Positions 1 through 8,093 of a DNA stretch of 40,550 nt are shown piece by piece; position 1 is the stretch's first letter, and every line of letters begins with the position of its first letter. Both the position numbers and the translations under genes were made by a program. Location: the IMG/VR virus record IMGVR_UViG_3300032893_000139, positions 1-40,550 of that record, one strand, 5' to 3'. The notes below the pieces were generated by a model. It was given only the letters and a program-made list of their open reading frames with translations, had not been told where the DNA came from and did not search any database. This stretch comes from a virus.

Positions 1-1915
1 TAGATAATACAGATAAGTCTAAATTATTATCTGTAATACTGTCCGCAGATAAGTTAGTAGTTACAGCATTTATTTTTTTAAAACATTTAAATGATTCAAA
101 AGAAGTAGTTCCATTTCTAATAGAGCCCGAGTTAGCTGTAGATACTGTGTTATTTATAGTCAAACCAGTACTCAAAATTACTCTATTATTTGTTGTGTCT
201 ACAGCTAATATTTGAAAATCTGCAGAAGCTCCATCTCTAAATAAATCTCCTGGAGCAACCTTAGATAAATCCACTAAAGTAGCATACTGAATTATTCCAG
301 TACCAGAAGTATAGGTGTATCCCACTAATCCAGTATTACTAAATAATACCGTTCCAGGGGTTTCATTTTGCAATCCTGCAGCTCCTAATAGCCACTCAGA
401 TTCTGATACATTATTAAATATACTTACTGAACTATTTTGATAAGTTGTAGTTTCTTCTATTATTTCTGATACTATTCTAGGTCTGTATGTTAATTGTTTT
501 ATTTCAAATCTATCTATACCAGATACCGTTTCTATTACATTATTAATATCTTTTATTAGTATTTCTTGTGCAAATCCTATACCAGTTCCATCTGATCCAC
601 CAGTAGAAAGATTGAAAAAATTTTGTAAAGCTGTCAATATGTTTTGTTGTACTGTAGCTCTATTTACATTAGCGGCCACAAAGGCTTCAATACTGATTAA
701 TACACTTATTCCAAAAGCATCTAGAATATCAAACTGTACAGTAACAGTCTTTCTTCTGTCTATAAAGGAAGATAAAGTATTTTTTAAAGCAGGATTGTCG
801 CTAATTTTTTGTATACCGTTTCCTTGTGGAACAACATAAACATCTATATCTATTCCTGGTATGGTAGTATCAATCTCTGCAGAAGCATCAAAAACTTCAG
901 TAAAATTGGCTTTTAAAATCTCAGCATAATCATTTACTGCTACGGCTCTTTCTAAAGTGCGTAAACTAGCCGGGATTAAGTCTCTAAGCTGCTCAATAGA
1001 TTGTTCGTCTGTTCCCCCAGAAAACTCAGCATTATTAGTTATAGAAGAAACTATAGGGTTAGAATCAATTAGTGTAGTAAGAGTATTAGCTCCTATATTT
1101 CCTGCGGAACCTCCACCACTTCTATAAGTTATATTTATTGTTTCCCCTGGAGAAAGTTTTCTACCAAATACACCATCTCCAAAACGTATAAAAGGTGTGC
1201 CGTCGTCTCGCTTATCTAGTAAAAAAGCTCTACCACCACCACCAACTATATTACCTAGAGAATCTTCTACAACAGCAGTATCAGTGCCATTTTGTCTAAT
1301 AAAAGTATCTACTAATGTATAATCATTTCCTGAAACTGTTAAAGTAGGAGATAAATCTTGGCTATTACTATTTGTTAGATCAACAACTACATTAGGTCCA
1401 GTAAGATTAAATTCTTCGTTTTGTAATCCTTCAGAAACAAACTGTTCTGTCACTATAGTACCTTGTAAAAAAGTACCATTATAATTACCTGCTCCGCCAG
1501 CAACCACATCGCTTGTTAAGTAGTATTCCTCTCCATTTGTAGCTCTAGCTCTAAATCCACGAGATATAGTGCCAGCTCCAGTAACAACAAAAGTACCTAT
1601 TCCTGATGCACTAGAGGCGCTAGCTGGAGTAAAACCAAATTGTTTTGCTATGTCTCTTATAGCACTTTCTAGTGTGGCAGTTTGTAGATAACTTTCTGTT
1701 GCTTGCGAATCAAAATAAAAAAAGAAAACATCTGCCACATACGCAACTAATTCTGCCCAAGTTCTAGAAAACGAATCGGTGTTAAAATTCGTCCATAACC
1801 TATTTGCAGAAGTATCCGCACCATAATTTACAGTAGCATAAGTTATTAAAGCATCCAAAGTGCTATTGAAGTCTTTTTGTATGTAATCCAAATCTTTGTT
1901 TGTAGTGCTAGCCAT
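1..1915 (-). CDS. Baseplate J-like protein (gp6/gpJ family), 3' end cut by window edge
   Basis: A reading frame starts at ATG 1915 (MASTTNKDLDYIQ...) and stays open for 638 codons to the window edge, so the C-terminus is missing. It reads like baseplate assembly protein J / T4 gp6: an N-terminal part with FNTDSFSRTWAELVAYVAD, a middle part with GGGGRAFLLDKRDDGTPFI and FGDGVFGRKLSPGETI, and a helical GTDEQSIEQLRDLIPASLR segment typical of this family. These proteins form the wedge ring of the contractile-tail baseplate. The gene lies downstream of gp25, as in Mu/P2-type clusters. Its Shine-Dalgarno GAGGAA lies inside the last codons of the upstream GIY-YIG gene, and its first 8 bases overlap that gene. 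Family assignment rests on sequence resemblance and gene order. Confidence 0.85.
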   Translation of the reverse strand, partial: MASTTNKDLDYIQKDFNSTLDALITYATVNYGADTSANRLWTNFNTDSFSRTWAELVAYVADVFFFYFDSQATESYLQTATLESAIRDIAKQFGFTPASASSASGIGTFVVTGAGTISRGFRARATNGEEYYLTSDVVAGGAGNYNGTFLQGTIVTEQFVSEGLQNEEFNLTGPNVVVDLTNSNSQDLSPTLTVSGNDYTLVDTFIRQNGTDTAVVEDSLGNIVGGGGRAFLLDKRDDGTPFIRFGDGVFGRKLSPGETINITYRSGGGSAGNIGANTLTTLIDSNPIVSSITNNAEFSGGTDEQSIEQLRDLIPASLRTLERAVAVNDYAEILKANFTEVFDASAEIDTTIPGIDIDVYVVPQGNGIQKISDNPALKNTLSSFIDRRKTVTVQFDILDAFGISVLISIEAFVAANVNRATVQQNILTALQNFFNLSTGGSDGTGIGFAQEILIKDINNVIETVSGIDRFEIKQLTYRPRIVSEIIEETTTYQNSSVSIFNNVSESEWLLGAAGLQNETPGTVLFSNTGLVGYTYTSGTGIIQYATLVDLSKVAPGDLFRDGASADFQILAVDTTNNRVILSTGLTINNTVSTANSGSIRNGTTSFESFKCFKKINAVTTNLSADSITDNNLDLSVLS

Positions 1916-2531
1916 TTATTTCCTCTAAATACTTAAATGAATATCCACCAGTATGACTTCTTTCACTAGTTAGTACTTTGCAAATATTTGATTTTTGCAA
2001 ACTTAATTCTTCTGCAGCAGATTTTATAGAATAATATATTTTATTTAATTCTAAACACTTTATTTTTCTTTTTTTAGCCACTTCTGACATTTTTAGCTTG
2101 GATTTTTTGGAGTGTTTTTTATTAAACCAATGATGATTTTTTCCTCTTATACCAAACATGGGGTTTAATCTTCCGCATTTACCAAACATGCCGTTGTTTT
2201 TTCCAAAATGAGATACGCTAATCTTTTTTCTACTGATATCACTATGTTGGCAGTTTTTGCCACCAGTAGTTAAATTATATCCGTTTGGAATTTGACTATT
2301 ATAAAATTTTATCCAATACTGTTCTTTTTTATTTAACTTGTTAATAGAATTACAAACTTCTATAACTTTTATTGTAAAACTTTCTTTTCCATATTTTTTT
2401 ATAGCTTTACTTAATAAACAATTAGTACCTTTATATCTAATATGTTCAAGCCATCTTTTTTTCACACTTCTAGCCGTCTGTCCTATATAAATTTTACCAT
2501 TAATTTTATTGGTAACTTTATAAATAAACAT
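1908..2531 (-). CDS. GIY-YIG homing endonuclease with NUMOD DNA-binding repeats
   Basis: A 207-residue free-standing homing endonuclease. The N-terminal GIY-YIG nuclease core shows IYKV (residues 3-6), YIGQT (15-19), a conserved Arg around 26 and the likely catalytic Glu70 in KKEQYW. It is followed by NUMOD3-like repeats (FGKNNGMFGK, GRLNPMFG, GKNHHWFNKKHS) and a C-terminal NUMOD1-like helix-turn-helix (YSIKSAAEELSLQKSNICKV). Such proteins cut an allele lacking the gene and spread by repair. It sits between the gp25 gene (3-base gap) and baseplate J (8-base overlap), two genes normally adjacent, so it is an insertion in a structural operon. No intron is needed to explain the flanking frames. 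Its end (codons for LEEING) contains the J ribosome binding site. Confidence 0.92.
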   Translation of the reverse strand: MFIYKVTNKINGKIYIGQTARSVKKRWLEHIRYKGTNCLLSKAIKKYGKESFTIKVIEVCNSINKLNKKEQYWIKFYNSQIPNGYNLTTGGKNCQHSDISRKKISVSHFGKNNGMFGKCGRLNPMFGIRGKNHHWFNKKHSKKSKLKMSEVAKKRKIKCLELNKIYYSIKSAAEELSLQKSNICKVLTSERSHTGGYSFKYLEEING

Positions 2532-2534
2532 AAA

Positions 2535-2948
2535 TTAAGCAAAAGATAATTGTGTAGAAGTCCTGAATGGAAAAACTAAATTTACAGTAGTATCTGAATT
2601 ATTAACAACAAATTGTATATTAAAAGTTATTAAACCTGTATTTCTATTGCTAGTTCCACTAACATCCGTAACTGTTATTCTAGGTTCAAAAGTATCTAAA
2701 GCTTCTCTTATAGCTGCGGCACCTGCTACCTGCGCATAATCTATATTTTCCCAAATTTGAGCCCTTAAAGAACACCCAAAAGTTGGACGCTGCACTCTTT
2801 CTCCAGGTATTGTTAATAACAATTGTTGTATATCTTGTAATAATAAATCTAAACCAGATATAGGCTCAAAACTTCCAGCTATAGGAAACTTTAAATCTGA
2901 ACCTAGTCTAATTTTTAGGCTATCATCAATAGATTTTATTTTAGCCAT
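2535..2948 (-). CDS. Baseplate wedge protein, gp25/gpW lysozyme-like family
   Basis: 137 residues, the usual length for this family. It contains the characteristic LLLQDIQQLLLTIPGERVQR segment (residues 34-53) followed by PTFGCSL, and then a region with ITVTDV. The PGER-Q-P-FG pattern marks T4 gp25, P2 gpW and their relatives in R-type pyocins and contractile injection systems, where the protein nucleates the sheath at the baseplate. It starts 1 base after the stop of the spike gene and is followed by the GIY-YIG insertion and then baseplate J, the expected gene order. Confidence 0.92.
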   Translation of the reverse strand: MAKIKSIDDSLKIRLGSDLKFPIAGSFEPISGLDLLLQDIQQLLLTIPGERVQRPTFGCSLRAQIWENIDYAQVAGAAAIREALDTFEPRITVTDVSGTSNRNTGLITFNIQFVVNNSDTTVNLVFPFRTSTQLSFA

Positions 2949-2949
2949 A

Positions 2950-3735
2950 TTATTCTACTTTTACTTTGGAGCTAAGAGTACTGGTTGGCATAGGAATAGT
3001 AGGCGCTCCAGTTCCTCCAGTGTGTACATGGGTATCAAAAAAAGTTTTAAATGTCGTTCCTAATATAACGGATTCAGTTGCTCCAGCTCCTAATTTAACT
3101 GTATCAGCTTCCACTGTAGCAGTATCATTCGCTACTATTGAAGCATTTTGACAATTTATAATAACATTACCTCGTACAAAAATTTGGAATGAACTGTCTT
3201 GTTGAGTTAGTCGTAAGTAATTTCCTTTATTGTCTTCTATTAATATATGTTGATTACCTAAATCAGATTCTTCTTTTATCCAGATTTTATTTCCAGATCT
3301 AGAAGTTAATCTTATACCTCTATTTTGTGCTGATATATTAATAGCACTAGGATCTGAACCAATAATAGTAGCAATACCATCATCTAGTTCTATTTTATGC
3401 CCTTCAGGACTATATAAACCTCTATTTGTCGGTACTTCTCTTCTAAAGTCTATTGGAATATTTGGGTTAGCATCTTCTCCGCTAATTATATTACCCCAGG
3501 CCACAGGGTGAGTATAATATCCACAATCTGATTCTATAAATACATGATCATTAATCTCTGGCACGTCAAATAATCCAGGAGTTTTTAAATAAGGAATCCA
3601 AACAGTTTCTCCTAATAAAGGGTGCTTAACTCGTATTCTTCCTCTTTTTAAAGGATCTCTATTATCGATAACTACAGCTCTTGATCTTGCCGTATATTTT
3701 ATTTCGCCACTAGCGGCATCTTTTGTTGGTATCAT
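2950..3735 (-). CDS. Baseplate hub/spike protein with OB-fold (gpV/gp5/VgrG-like)
   Basis: 261 residues. The N-terminal part is an OB-fold as in phage spike proteins: RAVVIDNRDPLKRGRIRVKH (residues 19-38), then GETVWIPYL and VFIESDCGYYTHPVAWG, the typical D/NRD-P-GRVRV...P pattern. The C-terminal half (about 120-260) is rich in short beta motifs (GHKIELDDG, IRLTSRSGNKIWI) as in gpV beta-helices that pierce the membrane. There is no lysozyme domain as in T4 gp5. It lies between the hub and gp25 genes with gaps of 1-3 bases. Confidence 0.88.
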   Translation of the reverse strand: MIPTKDAASGEIKYTARSRAVVIDNRDPLKRGRIRVKHPLLGETVWIPYLKTPGLFDVPEINDHVFIESDCGYYTHPVAWGNIISGEDANPNIPIDFRREVPTNRGLYSPEGHKIELDDGIATIIGSDPSAINISAQNRGIRLTSRSGNKIWIKEESDLGNQHILIEDNKGNYLRLTQQDSSFQIFVRGNVIINCQNASIVANDTATVEADTVKLGAGATESVILGTTFKTFFDTHVHTGGTGAPTIPMPTSTLSSKVKVE

Positions 3736-3738
3736 ATT

Positions 3739-5370
3739 TTATTTCTTAAATAAAAAACTATTATACTTATCTCTAAGGCTTTGACCAAGATTATCTGATG
3801 TAGTATTTTTTATTTTAATTCCTGGAGTAGTATCTTTTTCTGATATTTTTTTTGCTTCCGGCTCATCCAACCCATATCCTGTAGCATACGTAGTCGCTGT
3901 TACTTTACAACTATAACCGCTATTATCTATTATATGCTCTACTGCCACTATTCTATAAGATCCACTATATCTTTCTCCAATACCTCTTACTACAACTAAT
4001 CCAGGAGTAAGTTTAGTATATCCTATAGTAGTCATTTCTAAGATTACTCCATGATGAGCATCTTCTGCTTTTACTTTAGATCTATCTATGTAATTTGTTC
4101 TTTCATTATCTATGGGGCTTAATTCTACTTTTCCTGTTTTTGTTCCACCGCCTAATTTTTCAGAAGCATTTTTTACTGCTCTTATAGGATTAACTGATGT
4201 AGGATCTGCATTAATAATTTGTTCACTTTTCGAACCTGATTTATTTAATTCTTTTTTTTGTATTAAAGTCAGTTGGTCTTTACCAGTATCAGCCTGTTGG
4301 GAAATTATTGTACCTTTTTGATCTACTCCAGTTTCCGCTACTCCAGTAACTATACCAAAATCAGCTTTTATTGATACATTTTTTATAATACTTTGGGGAG
4401 ATTTAAAATAAAAAGTATATGGATTATCTACTATAGGTTGAGATTCAAAATCTGTTGCGTGCATAAAAATTATAGTATCTCTACCAGTAGAATTATCAGG
4501 TATAACTTGATAATAACAATTATGGACTTTTGCTAATCTTTTAAAAAATTGATCGAAGCTTTCTCCAGATATTAGTACTTTTACATGATGATTGTCTAAT
4601 TCTGGAGCAGGTAAATTTTTACTTATAATAGAACCAGTATCTAATATAGAAGATATTTCTGACATTAACGCTGAAGTTGGCTTATCTTTAAATTCAGATA
4701 ATAGCTCATTAGGCCCTGTTTTTATAACTTCAGCAAAAACAATTGGTTTTCCCTGTGGAGTAATTTGATTCAAAAATGCACAAGTATTTTGACAAGTTAC
4801 AGTTGTTTCTGTTTGAGCACTCTCATTAAATACCGTTGATACCATAATTACATACATTCTTATAGAACGTACACTAGAAGAATCTTCTTTATATCCCCAA
4901 GTAACTTTTATCTGATTTCTTTCCTGAAATAAATATTTAGGATTGGCTGCTTTTGCTTGTTTTGTTGTTATTATTTTTTCATCTTGTACTTCTTTAACTT
5001 CTATTGTATTTCTTAAAGCATTTAAAGAATTAAAAATTCCTACTTCCTTATTATCTGAAAGTAAAGCATAATTAGAAAACTTTAAATCTGCTATAAATCC
5101 TGAAGAATTGCCTATACTAGTAGCTGATCCATCACTATTGGACGTAAAATTAGATTTATAAATCCTAGAAGGTTCTCTAGAACCCTCCATAAAAGTTATA
5201 TTGATGGTACTATGTTCATCTACTCCATAAGTTTCTTTTATTTCAATTTTCTTAACTAATCTAAGTATATCGTCGGGTAAAGGAGTCATGTTTACCCCAT
5301 AAGAATCCCCTACACTTATAGTAAAAAATGGAGTTTTTATTTTAGAATAATCATTTATTGGAGTAGGCAT
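3739..5370 (-). CDS. Baseplate hub protein (gpD/gp27-like)
   Basis: 543 residues, the largest baseplate gene after J and the tape measure. The N-terminus (FFTISVGDSYGVNMTPLPDD) and the segment VKVLISGESFDQFFKRLAKV (starting about residue 263), followed by YTFYFKSPQSIIKNVSIKAD, resemble hub or late-control (gpD) proteins that form the trimeric platform for the spike. The C-terminal GYTKLTPGLVVVRGIGERYS with YRIVAVEHIID is typical of the last hub domain. It sits directly upstream of the spike gene (3-base gap) and downstream of the LysM/gp53-like gene, the expected order. Assignment rests on motif resemblance and context; individual domain borders are uncertain. Confidence 0.75.
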   Translation of the reverse strand: MPTPINDYSKIKTPFFTISVGDSYGVNMTPLPDDILRLVKKIEIKETYGVDEHSTINITFMEGSREPSRIYKSNFTSNSDGSATSIGNSSGFIADLKFSNYALLSDNKEVGIFNSLNALRNTIEVKEVQDEKIITTKQAKAANPKYLFQERNQIKVTWGYKEDSSSVRSIRMYVIMVSTVFNESAQTETTVTCQNTCAFLNQITPQGKPIVFAEVIKTGPNELLSEFKDKPTSALMSEISSILDTGSIISKNLPAPELDNHHVKVLISGESFDQFFKRLAKVHNCYYQVIPDNSTGRDTIIFMHATDFESQPIVDNPYTFYFKSPQSIIKNVSIKADFGIVTGVAETGVDQKGTIISQQADTGKDQLTLIQKKELNKSGSKSEQIINADPTSVNPIRAVKNASEKLGGGTKTGKVELSPIDNERTNYIDRSKVKAEDAHHGVILEMTTIGYTKLTPGLVVVRGIGERYSGSYRIVAVEHIIDNSGYSCKVTATTYATGYGLDEPEAKKISEKDTTPGIKIKNTTSDNLGQSLRDKYNSFLFKK

Positions 5371-5373
5371 ACT

Positions 5374-5694
5374 TTAAGAGATTACTAAATTAGAAATAGC
5401 AATTAATACTCTATTAAGTTCTGGAATTCTTAGAATTTGACCTGCTTTTAGACCAAATAATGGATCAGATATATTATTAAATTCATAAATAACCCACCAT
5501 AAATCAGGTAGGCCATAGGCCTTAAAAGAAACTAAATCTGGTCTATTTTCTAACTCTTTAGTTACAGTAATAAATAAATCACCTTCATCTTCTACTAAGT
5601 TTAAAGAAGATCTTAAAGCTAAAAAATTCTGCCCACTCCTATTTTTTATGGCTATACCGCCCGTGTATCTAGATAATTCTTTAAAATTTGCCAT
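5374..5694 (-). CDS. gp53-like / LysM-type baseplate protein
   Basis: 106 residues with the pattern ELENRPDLVSFKAYGLPDLW then WVIYEFNNISDP and LKAGQILRIPELNRVL. The RPDL-YG-PDLWWVI-NNI-DP-LK-GQ-L-IP signature recurs in small baseplate proteins related to T4 gp53 and in LysM-containing tail proteins. The final GQILRIP resembles the end of a LysM fold. Such proteins join the hub to the wedges or tube. It is placed between the CIS-tube-like and hub genes with 3-12 base spacing. Confidence 0.75.
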   Translation of the reverse strand: MANFKELSRYTGGIAIKNRSGQNFLALRSSLNLVEDEGDLFITVTKELENRPDLVSFKAYGLPDLWWVIYEFNNISDPLFGLKAGQILRIPELNRVLIAISNLVIS

Positions 5695-5706
5695 AACAGC
5701 TTCCTT

Positions 5707-6465
5707 TTAAGCTAATGATTCATATTTTGAAGAAATATATATAGAATCTCTAGATATAGATTTTCTAGTGTATTGCATTAGAGAAAAAGAAACAACCGCT
5801 TCTAAAGGAGATAAGTTGGGTAATTGTTTTGTAATCTTTATTCTTAGATTAGTAATTACCCATAAACCAAAATAATCATTAGTATTATCTCCATATGATT
5901 TTTTTGAAAGAGAGCTTCCTATCCATAAAGTTACCAATGGTGGACTTGAGGCTAAGCGTCTTCTTTCTTTTTTTCCATTAGAAATTAAATCATAAGTAGG
6001 ATATAATAAAGATCTATAAAATTCCAATCTAGCGGATACGTCAAGTTTTGTTCTAACTGGATCTGTAGAAGCATTTGTTCTAGAAGTAGGAATAGTTACT
6101 TTAAAAAAACTAGAAGCTATATCTGCTGTTGCTGTTAGAGCTGTTCCATTAGAAGGATTTAAATTTTTGTACAAATCTAAGTCTGATGTTTCAGCTGTGA
6201 CCAAAGCATCAAAAGATACGATCCTTGGACCAGAAGAAATCCACTGTAACGGGGGATCGCTTTGTCCTGGAACAGAATTAGGTGACCAATTTGCAGATTT
6301 TTCTTCGTCTATAGAAGCTGGATTTAAAAGAAAAATCCCCATATTAGTCTTATTTATTTTTCCATTAGTATCTACAGGAAATATTGCTGCTCTAAATAAG
6401 CTACCATTATTAGAAGAATCTGCGCTGGCTACTTGAATAGCTTTATTTAACTTTTTAATAGCCAT
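5707..6465 (-). CDS. CIS-tube / LysM-type tail tube cap or baseplate adaptor (Afp7-like)
   Basis: 252 residues. The N-terminal half holds ASIDEEKSANWSPNSVPGQS (about residues 50-69), then DPPLQWISSGPRIVSFDALV. The ANW-PG-SDP-Q-GP-SF pattern matches the contractile injection system tube protein family (Afp7/Pvc7) that adapts the inner tube to the baseplate hub. The C-terminal half includes PPLVTLWIG and FGLWVITNLRIKITKQLPN, also family-like. Its stop is 12 bases from the next gene, and its ATG overlaps the tape measure stop by 1 base. No separate peptidoglycan-binding domain is evident. Confidence 0.7.
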   Translation of the reverse strand: MAIKKLNKAIQVASADSSNNGSLFRAAIFPVDTNGKINKTNMGIFLLNPASIDEEKSANWSPNSVPGQSDPPLQWISSGPRIVSFDALVTAETSDLDLYKNLNPSNGTALTATADIASSFFKVTIPTSRTNASTDPVRTKLDVSARLEFYRSLLYPTYDLISNGKKERRRLASSPPLVTLWIGSSLSKKSYGDNTNDYFGLWVITNLRIKITKQLPNLSPLEAVVSFSLMQYTRKSISRDSIYISSKYESLA

Positions 6466-8093
6466 TACAAACCTCGCCTATCTCCAGGAGTTTGATTTTT
6501 ATCTTTAATATTACCAGCTATGTAAGAAAGATTATCAGAACTATCTAAAGCTTCTTTCATTATATTAAAATATTCTCTTTTTGTTATAGTTTCTCCGCCT
6601 TCTGACTCTTTAGATTTAGCTAATTTAATTGATTCTGCCATTTTATGAGCTTTAAATTCATCAAGCTTAGACATAGTGTCATTTAATCTATTAATTCTAG
6701 TAGATTCATCATCTGGAATAGAGTCCAAGGGTATTATGGCGTCTGTTTTTATTGGCTTTGATAAAATACTTTTTTCTGCTTCCTTAGTAGCTATAGTTTT
6801 TTCTAAACCTATGCCAGAAGGAGTAGTCATTAAAGGCATTCCCAAAGAAGTCTTAATTTTACTAAATAAGTTAAAAGATTCTCCAAATTTTTCGATACTT
6901 ATAAATATCTTTTTAAACCAGTTCCACATACGTTCTAAAGCTTCTACCACATCTAATATAGAATCAGCTAATTTATCTGAAATAGTATCGGCTAATGTAG
7001 ATAAAATATCTGAAAAAGATAGAGTTTTTGTTTTATATTTATCTAATAATTTAGCAAAAGCTCCCTGAGAATTGGCACTTTTTTCTGCGCTCTCATCAAC
7101 ATTATAAAAAGCTGCAGTTAATAATCCAAGAGCTACTAATAAACCCATGGGACCTATAATAGTTGCGCCTAAAGCAGCGCTTACTAATTTTGCCGTGCCT
7201 AATACGGCTAATAAAGTTCCCATTGAACCTACAGCAAAAGTTACTGCTTTTACTAATCTAAAAAAAGTTCCACCAACTTCTTTATGTGTTTCTATAAATT
7301 CCGTTGTTTTAGTTATAGCTTCTGTAAATTTTTTTATATAAGGAGCTAAAGCTGTGCCAACTAAAGTGAAAAAAGCAGTTTTAAGTAGTTGAATTTGACC
7401 AATGAATTCTTTATATGAATCTAACAAATCTTTATTATCATGTAAATGATTTCTAGTAGCAGCATTTAATAATCTCATTACTATAGCTTGTTTTTCTTGT
7501 GTACTTATTACTTGTCCTAATGCACCGCCAGCTTTATGTAATAAAGATAATTCTGCCTGAAGATGAGGATTAGTTCTAGCTATGATATTGAGCCATTCTG
7601 CGTGTGAAATTGAGCCATCTTTTAAAAATTCTATTATTTCTTTTAGCCCTTCGGAAGTTTCAGTTCCAGCAAGTTTAGCGGCAGTTCCTGCCATAGCCAG
7701 TACATTTACTATTTTTCCTTCATCTTTAATTATACCTAAAGATTTCAAAGATACCGCAGATCTCATGGCTTCAAATCTATCTATATAGGTATTAGTAGCT
7801 TTATCTAATTGATTAAAAAATTTACTTTTATCTCCAAAAAGTCTCTCAAATTGATTTGTTAATCTATCTAATGAAGCAGCTTCTCCTATAGATGAAGTAA
7901 AATTAGTAAGACCTCTTTGAAACAAAGCTACAAAGGCGGTCGTAGCAAACAAAGCCCTGTTTAGCTTTGTAATATCTGAACTTGTTTCTTTAGATTTTTT
8001 TCCAACGCCACCTAATGAATCGCCGATTTTTTTTAATTTATCGGTGGCGGCATCTATAACTTTTGCTACTATTTCTAAAGTTTTTCTTGCCAT
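6465..8093 (-). CDS. Tail tape measure protein
   Basis: 542 residues. The helical N-terminal part (KVIDAATDKLKKIGDSLGGV...) is followed by the typical tape-measure block (ASLDRLTNQFERLFGD, IARTNPHLQAELSLLHKAGG, GQVISTQEKQAIVMRLL). Two or three hydrophobic segments lie in the middle (about residues 280-335, e.g. ATIIGPMGLLVALGLLTAAF). It spans the tail lumen and sets tail length. At about 0.15 nm per residue this would suggest a tail of roughly 80 nm, shorter than T4. It starts directly after the TAA of the frameshifted chaperone, the canonical position. No lytic domain is visible. Confidence 0.9.
   Translation of the reverse strand: MARKTLEIVAKVIDAATDKLKKIGDSLGGVGKKSKETSSDITKLNRALFATTAFVALFQRGLTNFTSSIGEAASLDRLTNQFERLFGDKSKFFNQLDKATNTYIDRFEAMRSAVSLKSLGIIKDEGKIVNVLAMAGTAAKLAGTETSEGLKEIIEFLKDGSISHAEWLNIIARTNPHLQAELSLLHKAGGALGQVISTQEKQAIVMRLLNAATRNHLHDNKDLLDSYKEFIGQIQLLKTAFFTLVGTALAPYIKKFTEAITKTTEFIETHKEVGGTFFRLVKAVTFAVGSMGTLLAVLGTAKLVSAALGATIIGPMGLLVALGLLTAAFYNVDESAEKSANSQGAFAKLLDKYKTKTLSFSDILSTLADTISDKLADSILDVVEALERMWNWFKKIFISIEKFGESFNLFSKIKTSLGMPLMTTPSGIGLEKTIATKEAEKSILSKPIKTDAIIPLDSIPDDESTRINRLNDTMSKLDEFKAHKMAESIKLAKSKESEGGETITKREYFNIMKEALDSSDNLSYIAGNIKDKNQTPGDRRGL

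Noticed and set aside
612-839. Rightward 75-residue frame
   Set aside because: It lies entirely inside the leftward baseplate J frame and has no ribosome binding site or family signature; a shadow.
6676-7068. Rightward 130-residue frame opposite the tape measure
   Set aside because: Antisense to a clear tape measure gene; hydrophobic composition mirrors the opposite strand.
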